NCBI GenBank assembly: GCA_963922205.1
Contig: CAWUHX010000274.1
Span: 1 to 64,000 of the forward strand
Source of the DNA: Romanomermis culicivorax
Taxonomy: Eukaryota; Nematoda; Enoplea; Mermithida; Mermithidae
Length of the DNA: 64,000 bases
Reading direction: 5' to 3'
In this document: positions 1 through 8,756 of the stretch, piece by piece
Layout: each line of letters starts with the position of its first letter
Position numbering within the stretch: the stretch's first letter is position 1
Program-made: the position numbers and the translations under genes
The notes under the pieces: generated by a model
What the model saw: only the letters and a program-made list of their open reading frames with translations
Told to the model about the DNA's origin: nothing
Database searches by the model: none

Positions 1-25
1 AAGCAGTGGTATCAACGCAGAGTAC
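1..25 (+). other. SMART cDNA/PCR adapter at contig edge
   Basis: The window opens with AAGCAGTGGTATCAACGCAG followed by AGTAC. This is the standard SMART template-switching PCR primer, matched over all 25 bases. It is synthetic, not genomic, and marks an untrimmed read or contig end. Sequence just after it should be treated with caution as a true chromosomal junction. Confidence 0.95.
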
Positions 26-80
26 TGTTTAGATATTTAACTCTAGTTTAATTTTTAACTTAAAATAATAAGCCGCGGAC

Positions 81-168
81 CAGGTTTTTTTTGCACACAG
101 CAACCAAATTTCGGGCTGTGCAATCAAATTTTTTCTGTCAAGTTGCACAGTGCAATTTGAGGCCTGAC
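81..168 (+). repeat. Left part of a split CAGG(G)TTTTTT MITE
   Basis: Begins CAGGTTTTTTTTGCACACAG and matches the left end of the complete element at 44650-45515, including the GCAACC block and the block ending GGCCTGAC. It stops where another element (169-2377) has inserted. The remainder resumes at 2378. The complete copy at 44650 shows the uninterrupted sequence across this junction. Confidence 0.85.
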
Positions 169-2377
169 CAGGGTTGGCGAGGCTTTGGTTTTTGGTGTTT
201 TTGGTTTTTTTAAAAAAACCAAAAAATTGGAAAATCTCTGCTTTTTTGGTTTTTTTGGTTTTTCCAAAATCATTGGGAAACAGTGTTTTTTTTTTGTGCC
301 AAAACATGGTTTTTGGCACAAAAAAATTTGAAATGGCACAAAAAATTTTGAGCGTTTGTGCCAATTGGCACAAAATTTTTGGCTGGTCAAACATTAAATT
401 TCCTTTATTTTTAGACGTTTTAGGGGTGAAAATGCAAAAAATTTTCGGCGCTTCGCGCCGAGTCAATGGATATAATGTTTCCTATTCCTATATTTGACCC
501 GAAAGCGAACGATTTCTCTTCGAACAGTGTATTAGTATCGTGGCAGATAATTTTATAGGCTGTCAATGACTAATGAATGAGAAGAAATTTTGAATATTCT
601 TTGTTAATTCAGTCAGTCAGATTTGGATTCAAAACTGCAATTCCTACTTTTGGTGTTTAATTGATTCAAATAGGAAAATCGATATCGTTGCTAATGGTAC
701 AATAAATATTTCGACCGAAAATTTACAAAATTTTTGATTTTAGTTTCCCTAGTCTTTACGTTGTTGTTAAAAATATATAAGAGATAATTCATATTCGTAG
801 TCGAATTCGAAAAGTGAATCTATTTGAACTCCCTAAAGAATTCTAGACTTTTTAGAATTTTGTCAGCATTCTATTTCTTTTACACCATTTCTTTTACAAT
901 CGTCGTAAACCCTTGCACAGTTTTTTCTTATCTGACTGACATGACATGGTTTAGCTGAAAAATAGGTTGAGCACGATTTTTACAAAAAATTAATGCGTTT
1001 TAAACGTTAACGTTTTATCAAACTTTTGGCATAAATTTTTCTGCAGTTTCCAGTATGTTTCTAGTAGAAAAAAATTTTTTGTGCCATTGGCACAAATTTT
1101 TTTGGCCTCTTGTGCCAATTGGCACAAAAGTCCGTGCACAAAAAAAAACGCTGTTGGGAAACTGTTTTTTCACATTAGTCAATCTTCTAGGCATGTATAG
1201 GTGTCTATCTAAATCAACAAATCAATTAAATTAGTTGAATTGACTTCACTACAAAGAAGAAAAAAGTCGTATTTTTATGATTACATTTCGTACTCAAAAG
1301 ATGTATAATATAAATCAATCGATATCCTTTGTATCCATCTTGCAAGCACACATTTAGTACATGAGACAACTTTGCTATAATTTGCTTACAAAAAAGTAGA
1401 TGCTAAATCTTTCGTGGAGTGTACTTCGACCATACGGGGTGACATCCATTAATCCATATCATCATCAAAATGTTATAAAATATGATTGAGTTTAATATCC
1501 TGAATTTATCGTAACGGTGAGCTTTTCAATTTTCTTAGCTCGAAATTTCAAAATATAAATGAGACAACAAAAATAAAATTTTATACAGATCAGTTAAGCA
1601 TACTGTAGGTTAACAAAGAGAAGAGCTTTTGAGTGGCTCATTTTTATGTGACTTGACGTCGCTACTAAGTAGAAAAAATTATGCAAAAATATGTATATCT
1701 ATCATGCAAGCGAGAATAGTATATATAATCAGACCTATTTGCTGTAGTTATAGCTCGCAGACAGGTTTGAAAACCAAAAATTTGGAAACATCTGAAATGT
1801 CTATGTGTGACCTTCAACTATGTATATTCGTAATATTAGTAACATATGTAGTAATCTATCAATTTAAAACCCTCTTATCGAAAACGGTATTGTGTTATTT
1901 TAATTTTTCTGTGCATATGTATATATGTGACATTGATACAATTCTGTAGTTGATTTCTTTTGAGTTTTGATTACTTACATTGCTCTTTATTTGTAATTTT
2001 TCTTCTTTTCTTTGAATTTGCTCCTTACATGTCGCATGCTCTATTCCATTTTTACTTTTCTTATGTTCTTCATTAATGGTTCCTTTCTTATGTGCTCACT
2101 ATTACTGTATTTCTATTGCTATAATAGGGATTTCCTATAGCATAAAATAATGACACTTCCGATAAGATTAATACTTCTAGCTGCCATTTTAAGGCTCCCT
2201 AACTAGTCTTAGATGATACAGGGAGCGTCTAGCAGTTTTTTACAGTTATTTTGATGTACCAAACATTCTAAAGAATTAAACCAGAAAAAAACCACTAAAA
2301 AACCATAGAAAAACCAAAAAAAACCATCAAAAAACCAAAAAGTCGAAATTTCAAAAGTTTGGTTTTTGCCAACCCTG
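169..2377 (+). mobile_element. hAT-like element, CAGGGTTGGC ends, TSD GGCCTGAC
   Basis: Starts CAGGGTTGGCGAGG and ends with the inverse, ...GCCAACCCTG. It is flanked by the identical 8-mer GGCCTGAC at 161-168 and 2378-2385. The undisrupted target is visible near 44730. Terminal 8-bp duplications and a CAGGG tip are hallmarks of hAT elements. No transposase is recognisable. The ends are rich in GGTTTTT/AAAAACC. The body contains a second element (281-1153), and 1154-2260 is AT-rich with no supported gene, so it is presumably non-autonomous. Confidence 0.88.
281..1153 (+). mobile_element. hAT-like MITE, GTGCCAATTGGCAC family, TSD TTGGGAAA
   Basis: 873 bp, from CAGTGTTTTTTTTTTGTGCC to an inverted CAGCGTTTTTTTTTGTGCAC end. 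The perfect 8-bp duplication TTGGGAAA lies at 273-280 and 1154-1161. Both ends carry palindromic TTGTGCCAATTGGCACAA-type repeats, probably transposase-binding subterminal repeats. A GC hairpin, GGCGCTTCGCGCC, sits at 447-459, 166 bp from the left tip. Other copies are 27045-27893, 27901-28731 and part of 43377-43735. No coding capacity is seen. Confidence 0.93.
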
Positions 2378-2690
2378 GGCCTGACTGCTCTTTTGATTAG
2401 GTTATAGGGTTTTCTGTCCAGAAATGCATTTTTATGCGTTCTAAAATGCAAAAAAGTGAAAATTTTCCGGCGCTTCGCGCCCTGTTTCAATTCATTTATA
2501 ATTAGTGCGCGCTTAGAAAAGGGCATTCTAGTTAGTGCTTATAGCTTCTAGTTATCAACATGTTATGGATAAATGTTTGATTCTGTATTGTTTTTTGACG
2601 AATCTGATGAAAACTTACATTTTTCTCGGTCATTTTCTCAAATTTTTTTGCGATCTTCATGAAAACTTTGACCTTCATGATTGTTCACAT
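2378..2690 (+). repeat. Right part of the split CAGG(G) MITE
   Basis: Resumes at GGCCTGACTGCTCTTTTGATT and stays alignable with the 44730-45060 portion of the complete copy. It includes the hairpin GGCGCTTCGCGCC at 2469-2481 and the CATTTTTATGCG block. Similarity fades at about 2690, so its right terminus is lost. Confidence 0.75.
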
Positions 2691-2774
2691 TGAATAAATT
2701 TTAGAAATACCTGTTGCTTATTTTACATGGAGTACTTATATAATTATGTTTATATGCGTTTTCTTATGAAAAAA

Positions 2775-2942
2775 CCACTTGGCCGGTTTCGGCCGGTTTT
2801 TGTGGCCTTTTGGCCGGTTTTTGTGAGGCCTTTGGCCGGTTTTGATTTTTTAATCTGGCAACACTGATCACGCTCCCATAGCATCTTCTCCTGCCCGGAT
2901 CCTGTCAATAGCTTAAAAAATATTGACCGGATCCGGTCAATA
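2775..2942. repeat. GGCCGG repeats, lone hAT-type end, perfect palindrome
   Basis: 2780-2840 has several spaced copies of TTTGGCCGGTTTT. 2854-2866 reads TCTGGCAACACTG, the inverse of a CAGTGTTGCCAGA tip typical of hAT ends. I could not find its partner. 2921-2942 is a perfect 22-bp palindrome centred on CCGGATCCGG. Nothing coding is seen from 2690 to 3100. Confidence 0.5.
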
Positions 2943-3103
2943 GACACTGCCTATTTCCCATTCCATCCCACAATGCTTGCCCGAACTGTTTTTTCCAAAG
3001 CATGCTTTCTTCATAGCTTTAATTAGGGGCGGACACCCACAGCCAACTTGATCGAATCCCATACACCCAAATGTCGGAACTCCCCCAAGTTGGTCAACCC
3101 CTT

Positions 3104-3660
3104 TACCATACCTGTAAGAGGTCCGACCAGTTGGGGGGGGGGGTAAATCCGAAATTTTGGGATAGGGAGTCGAAAAAAGTCGAAATTTTTCCCACAAAAA
3201 GGCCAAAAAACATACACTTCTTTGCCAACTTTTTTAATTTTTTCCAAACTGGGTGGGTTGGGTATATGGTTGGCATACCTGTAAGACCTCCGACCAGTTG
3301 GGGGGGGGGTCGAAAAAAGTCGAAATTTTTCCCAAAAAGGCCAAAAAACATAAGGTAAAGTGGGCTGACTTTGATCAGAGCATGGCATTTGATAACTATT
3401 TGAGATCAGCAGTTCATTTTAGCTTTGTAGACAACCTCATAGCGGGGGTTGTCCACACAGCAAAAATGTCCTGCTGATCTCAAATAGTTATCAAATGCCA
3501 TGCTCTGATCACTTTACCTTAAGTATACACTTTTTTGCAAATTTTTTTAACTTTTTCCAAACTGGGGAGGGGGGCGTTGGGTGATGTTGGGTACATGGTT
3601 GGCCAAGTGGGGGGGTCTCCCCCCCCCAACCCTCGCCTCAAGTACAGGTATGATGGTTGA
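3104..3660. repeat. Cluster of G-run MITEs (CATACCTGTAA family)
   Basis: Overlapping copies of a short repeat contain ATACCTGTAAGAGGTCCGAC, CAGTTGGGGG with runs of up to 10 G, GTCGAAATTTTTCCC, AAAAAGGCCAAAAAACATA, TTTTTCCAAACTGG and GGTTGGCCAAGT. Better-preserved units at 57101-57302 show inverted CATACCTGTA/TACAGGTATG tips. Other copies are near 5080-5165, 5600-5800, 43890-44010, 56936-57302 and 57770-57885. ORFs across these repeats are proline/glycine-rich artefacts. Confidence 0.75.
3353..3526. mobile_element. Foldback MITE inside a G-run repeat
   Basis: About 170 bp with long inverted arms: GATCAGAGCATGGCATTTGA on the left is mirrored exactly on the right, extending through AACTATTTGAGATCAGCAG. 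The outer tips are AGGTAAAGTG/CACTTTACCT. The host repeat normally reads AACATACACTTTTTTG, and here it is split after AACATA. This fits a TA-target (mariner-like) insertion. A further inverted GTTGTCTACA/GGTTGTCCAC pair lies in the loop. Confidence 0.8.
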
Positions 3661-3699
3661 CCAAGTTGGGGGGTCCCCCCACCAAACCTCTCCGCAATT

Positions 3700-4245
3700 A
3701 CAGGCAGACAACCCCATATGGAGGGGTATGAGGGGGTATTACCCCTACCTATAGTCCTAAAAATTGACCACTGGGTGCCTAGTTTTGTGACAAAACGAAG
3801 TGTTTAGTTGACGCTTAGCTACACTACCACTGCAATTTTTCAACTTTACCCCTACCTGAAAAATCTGACCGTGGGGACCTCTGATACAGGGTGTCCAAAA
3901 AATGGAAATTTGATTGCTTTTCTCCTCATTTCTGTTTTTTTACTTAGCTTTTTAAAATTTTTCATCAATTTCTCTTAGTTTTCATTTGACTTTATTTTCT
4001 CTTATATTCATTTTCTCTTCGTTCCTCCTCTCTACCTACTCTTTACTTGCAACAAAGCAAAATTGCACCATTTGGAAAATAGACATTTGTTCTGCAAAGA
4101 TGGTAATTTCATAAATGATCACTTCCATTGCAATAAAAAATATTTGAGTCAACCCCTTAGGAAGGGGTATGAGGGGCGTATTATCCTTACCTAAAGTCCC
4201 AAAAATTGATAGCTGGGTGCCTCTGATTACAGGTATGCCCTTTAC
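3700..4245. repeat. GGGGTATTACCCCTACCT repeat, two tandem-like copies
   Basis: A block with GGGGTATGAGGGGGTATTAC, CCCTACCT, AAAATTGACCACTGGGTGCC and a second TTTACCCCTACCTGAAAAAT occupies 3720-3885. Part of it recurs at 4150-4240. A third diverged copy is in the AP3S intron at 33590-33757. There is no gene between 3885 and 4150. Confidence 0.6.
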
Positions 4246-4271
4246 CTGTAAGAGGTCCGAACAGTTGGGGG

Positions 4272-4918
4272 CACTGTTTTTTTCCACGAACTCTTTTCCA
4301 CAAATGTGGAAAGAGGTCAAAATTTTTTTCCACATGTGGAAAATTTTTTGACGACAAGTTTTCGCCTTAAAATCCTCGTTTTTTCGCTTGAAAATGCTCT
4401 TAAACGCTTTGTTTGAGTGTTTTTAACTTTTGAGCTTTTTAAAGCATTCTGTTAATCATTCTGAAAATATTATCTCAAAAATTAGATTCAAATTTTGTGT
4501 TCATAAATCGTAATTTCTATAAATTTATCATTCGAAAAATTTTAAAACCATTAATTTGTTCATCGTAGCCTTTCAGAAATTAGGCCGAAAAACTATCAGT
4601 CAGAAGGAGCGTAGAAATTTTCCAAAAATACTTCCATGAAGCTTTTGAATTGAATTTACGTTGAGAAAGGAACAAACGCTTCAAAAAATTTAGAAAGTTG
4701 ACGTGTTGCATCTTTCTCAAAAAATATATGAAGGAAAAAATGCGAATCTTCATTAAGTATAAAGATATAATTTAAGATTGCCAATTAAACATGAAATAGT
4801 ACGTTTGAGATGATGAAAACCCCAAAATTTTCTTCCACATTTGTGGAAAGACCTCAAAAATTTTTTCCGCATTCCAGATTTTTTTCCACATTATTAGTGC
4901 AAATGTGGAAAAAAAGTG
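4272..4918 (+). mobile_element. hAT-like MITE, CACTGTTTTTTTCCAC family
   Basis: Starts CACTGTTTTTTTCCACGAAC and ends ...GTGGAAAAAAAGTG. Several CCACANNTGTGG palindromes lie at both ends (for example CCACAAATGTGG and CCACATGTGG). The interior is shared with 18409-19334 and 6516-7278. The right tip is decayed and the flanking 8-mers (GTTGGGGG / GTTAATGG) match only partly. This copy lacks the GC hairpin near its right end. Confidence 0.75.
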
Positions 4919-5079
4919 GTTAATGGGGTGAACCGAAAATCTTGGGGTGGGGGTGTCGAAATTTTCCAATTTTGTGGAGGTGGGTCGAGAAGACCACCAA
5001 AAGTCAAAAAAATTTCGAGAATTTTCCCAAAAAAGGCCAAAAAAGCCACTTTTTTCCTAATTTTTTCCCACTTTTCCTA

Positions 5080-5800
5080 GTTTGAAGGAGTTGGGTATAG
5101 GGTTGACCAAGTTGGGGGTGGGGGTCCCCCTCCCCAATTACAGGTATGTCAACTCCCCCAAACATAGATGTGATTGGGGTGGGGAAGTGTTATGGGAACC
5201 CCCTCCCAGAGAAATCGTCGACCATATGGCTAGCCATTGGGCGACCGCCTCCCCCCCCCCCCAAGATTTTCCCATCCAATGACCAGCCATATGGTAGCTG
5301 TAGAGACCCCCATACTTTTGGTCGGAAAAATACTGAAAAATGTGAATTTTTGAATAGAAAATAGTAAAAAATGTGAACTTTCTTGACGCTTCGCGCCATG
5401 AATAAATTTTTTGGTCTTTTTAGGAAAAAATTACTATTTTTTAAACTATTTTTTGGACTTTTTTCATGAAAAAATGGAATTTTTTTCGTTGATAGACCCC
5501 TCCTCCTAAAATTTTTATAAATTACTGACCCCCGGCCCCAAAAAAGTCGCCCACCCACCCCCCAGACCTCGGGGCCCCGTTACATGTTGCCCCAAAACCA
5601 TATCTGTAAGAGGTCCAACTAGTTGCGGGGAGGGTGAACTCAAAATTTTGGGATGGGGGTCCCTCCCAACATTTCCGAAATTTGAGGGGTCGAAAAACCA
5701 CCAAAAAGGTCGAAAAACCACCAAAAAGGTCGAAAAAATTACGAAAATTTGCCCAAAAACACCACTTTTTCCTCAATTTTTTTGAGTTGGGGTTGGGTAC
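5080..5800. repeat. Two G-run repeats around an inverted CATG-tipped MITE
   Basis: 5080-5165 and 5600-5800 are fragments of the CATACCTGTAA/G-run family. Between them, 5167-5587 is an inverted, diverged copy of the element at 10942-11289: ATGTGATTGGGG at one end, CGGGGCCCCGTTACATG at the other, with CCATATGGCTAGCCAT and a degenerate hairpin GACGCTTCGCGCC (5385-5397) inside. Most translated ORFs here are spurious. 4919-5080 is unassigned. Confidence 0.65.
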
Positions 5801-6359
5801 ATTGTTTTTTTCCCGGACCTTTTCCCCAAGTGTGGGAAGGGATCAAAAATTTTTCCTCATTTTCCCGAGCTTTCTCCAACCTTCTGGTGTTTTTAGAGCC
5901 GTTAATTCGTTAAAATTGAGGAAAAAATTGAAATTTTCGCGTTTGATCGAAGTCTAATCTACAAGCACTGTTTTTTCCAAATTTTCATTATAATGTGGAA
6001 AAAAATCTGGAATGTGGAAAAATTTTCTGGGGTCTTTCCACAGACGTGGAAGAAAAATTTGGGGTTTTCATATTGAAAAGACGCATTTTAGTGCATTTTA
6101 AGAGGTCCAAATATCAAAATTTTTCGGCGCTTCGGTTATAACTTAAATAATCAAAGTAACCTTGGAAAAATTAGCAAATGTTGAAAAATATAATCATGTA
6201 TACATACGTACATACTGAGCAATCAACATTTTTCGTGTGATCCCTTCCATTCCACCATGGTGAAAATTTCTGAGAAAATATTGACAATGGTGCGCATCAT
6301 GCTTGCATTGAAAAAATTAGCATTCAGTTTAAGACGAATATTGAATGGTTTATACTTAC

Positions 6360-6455
6360 TGGCAGCATAACCTAGAAGGCATATCGGCGCGTACTCTAGT
6401 TTTTCGGCGAATCTAAGAACGCCACATTCGGATCGACAGAATATGGTTCTTTCGC
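6360..6455 (-). pseudogene. BBS9: Transduplicated copy of BBS9 exon 8
   Basis: Reverse-strand copy of the 96-bp exon at 19395-19490. It has the same length, 5 substitutions by hand count (about 95% identity) and no stop. Both splice sites are kept (TTCAG before, GTAAGT after). Protein changes include Leu to Arg in the ...IFCLSECG... segment and Thr to Ala in ...EYTPICL.... Flanking intron is also copied, as far as about 6151 (equivalent to about 19695). No other BBS9 exon is nearby, so it cannot make BBS9, but it could be recruited as an exon on the minus strand. Confidence 0.95.
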
Positions 6456-6515
6456 CTGAAGAAAAAATTCTTAACTGATTTGCTAAACACCGACTACCAA
6501 AAAAAGACGCAAGAC

Positions 6516-7278
6516 CACTGTTTTTTCCACATTTGCATTGTAATGGGGAAAAAAGTCTGCAGTGTGGAAAAAATTTGAGGTCTTTCCACAAACGTGGAAG
6601 AAAAATTTGGAGTTTTCATATTGAGTAGGTGCATTTTAAGAGGTCCAAATCTTAAAATTTCCTGGCGCTTCGCGCCGGTTATAACTTAAATAATCATCAT
6701 TATTTATTACCAAGCTCAGGCGCGGCTTTTGACATGTCTACCTTCACTTACCATTTAATCTTTAATATTTTTTATCATCTTAAATGTATTATTTCATGTT
6801 TAATTGGCAATCTTAAATATTATATCTTTATATTTAATGATGATCCGCTTTTTTCCTTCATAATTTTTTGAGAAAGATCAACACATCAACTTTTTAAACT
6901 CTTTGAAGCGTTTGTTCCTTTCTTAACGCAAATTAAATTTGAAAGCTTCATGGAAGTATTTTTGGAAAATTTCTACGCTTCTGACTCATAGCTTTTCGGC
7001 CCAATTTATGAAAGGTTACGAACAAATCAATGATTTTGAAATTTTTCGAATGATAAGTTTCTAGAAATTACAATTTATGGACACAAAATTCAAATCTAGT
7101 TTTTGACATGTTCAGGATGATTATCAGAATGTTTTAAAAAGCTCAAAAACGCTTAAATAAAGCGTTTATGAGCGTTTTCAAGCGAAAAAACGAGGATTTT
7201 AAGACGAAAACTTGTCAAAAAATTTTCCACGTGTGGAAAAAAAATTTGACCTTCCTCATTTGTGGAGAAAAAACAGTG
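6516..7278 (+). mobile_element. Inner MITE of the composite, CACTGTTTTTTCC family
   Basis: 763 bp, inverted relative to its source at 18409-19334. It keeps the subterminal CCACA/TGTGG palindromes, the hairpin GGCGCTTCGCGCC at 6664-6676 (about 150 bp from the left tip) and the CAAGCTCAGGCGCGGC block. It has several small deletions relative to the source. It carries one copy of the source's target duplication at 6508-6515. Confidence 0.88.
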
Positions 7279-7439
7279 TCTACAAGCATTGTGGTACAAA
7301 TTTTCCAGCAAATCATCCAAGAGCATAATGACTTTGAATTACATGAGAAATCGACGGTCAAGTCCTCTATGGTGATACCCGCTAATTTTTTTACATTCTT
7401 TCGGTTTTTCCAAAATCCACGCCGTGTACAATCAAACTA

Positions 7440-8756
7440 GTATCACAAATGTTAGATTAATTTTATATTATAAATTTTATAATAAAATTTCCAGCAATAT
7501 CATTGCACTTATACATCACAATTTCCAAATTAAATAATTATATATTACACAGAAAATAAGTCGTTTTTTCGCAAAAATGATTTTCTCTATATCCAGTAAA
7601 TTCTAGAAACATTTAGGAAAATTCCCCCTTTTTTAAAAATCCTGGATATGGGTAGGTACATAAGTCAATGGAAGAAAACTAGCTTTTGATCGTTTTTCCG
7701 ATAAGGTCGAGTGAGCTTAGAGTGGAGCAATCAAAAATTTCTCTGTGCATTGTGCAAGCAACTCCCCCCCCCCCCCCCAGTTGCACATTTGAACCTGCCC
7801 TGTGCAATAAACAGCCTGCCGCTTAGGCTGGCTGAGCAATAAACATGCGCAGGTATGATAATTCTATTTTTTCGATGTAGTAAAGTTTTTGCAATAATTT
7901 GCAGCATTTTGACGAATTATGAAACTCGTCTTGCCATTGCCAAAACGCGTCTCTTGCGTGGCTTTTTTCGCTATTTCGCAAAAGAGGTCAACATTGTTTT
8001 TGCTATTTTCTCCAAGTCATCTGTTTCACTCAAATATGTCGACAAATTCTTTTTATTTATGGTTTTTTGAACCTGAGAATAAAATTCTAACATTTCCAGA
8101 ATGAATCAGAAACTAAGAAAAATTAACATTTTCGGGTTCTAGTTCTGATAATAGTGACAATACATCAAAAGAGATGGTTTTCAAATGATCTTAGGCAGAA
8201 TAAAAGCAGATTGTGAAAATATTTGGCTGCAGGTAAAAACAAAACGGAGCCGAGTTGAAAATCAGTTAATAGTTTGGTCAAGCTTGGCCGTCACTCGAGT
8301 GAACTATAACATTGTTCTATAGAATGATTCGCTCTTAGTTTCCTAGAAAATAATTTTGGCATAAAGTCTATTCTAACCATAATTTCCTTTAAATTGGAAA
8401 ACGATTTCTTGAAACACTACGTCGCTCAGCGCTGGAAAAATTTTGTTATTTCCATTCTAAAAATTACACGAAAGTGATTTCCACCCTGCACAAAAAAAGG
8501 GAAGTTTTCTCCTTTTTAAATAAAATGAAATATGTTATTACCTGTCAACGGATAAATCACAATGCTGTTATCGGACAAGAAGAAAGAAAACAATTTTTTA
8601 ACAAAAAAATCCTTCTGTTCTCATCGCTCCGGACTTATGTAGTGAGTATCAGTCGTCTGGCATCTGATCGGAAACGGCATATTTCATAGAAATACGCGAC
8701 GCGACATATTTACGAAATTACACAATATCGCGTCAAAGTAATTCAAAATTACAATT
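7440..8756. other. Intergenic, upstream of TMEM161
   Basis: 7440-7650 is a repeat whose paralogue lies at about 29950-30170 (shared TACATCACAATT, GAAAATAAGTCG and TAAATCCTGGATA blocks). 7735-7815 resembles the right end of the CAGGG family (GTGCA...GCAACC...GTGCA) and includes a run of 14 C. From 7815 to 8756 I see no gene or repeat I can name. The TMEM161 promoter and 5' UTR must lie here. Confidence 0.5.

Larger units (their letters stand above)
5966..7278. mobile_element. Composite hAT-like element carrying a BBS9 exon, TSD TCTACAAG
   Basis: 1313 bp, tips CACTGTTTTTTCC and GGAGAAAAAACAGTG, perfect duplication TCTACAAG at 5958-5965 and 7279-7286. Three parts: a ~185-bp MITE left-end fragment (5966-6150), an inverted copy of BBS9 sequence from around exon 8 (about 6151-6515), then a full MITE (6516-7278). 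The 8-mer left of the inner MITE, CGCAAGAC, is the complement of the duplication GTCTTCCG that flanks the BBS9 intronic MITE (one mismatch). The inner MITE therefore came from that locus. A related repeat near 58290-58390 shows the unoccupied target. Confidence 0.92.

Noticed and set aside
2750-3477. Small ORFs with PPPP/GGGG strings
   Set aside because: They translate G/C runs of the CATACCTGTAA repeats on both strands and have no independent support.
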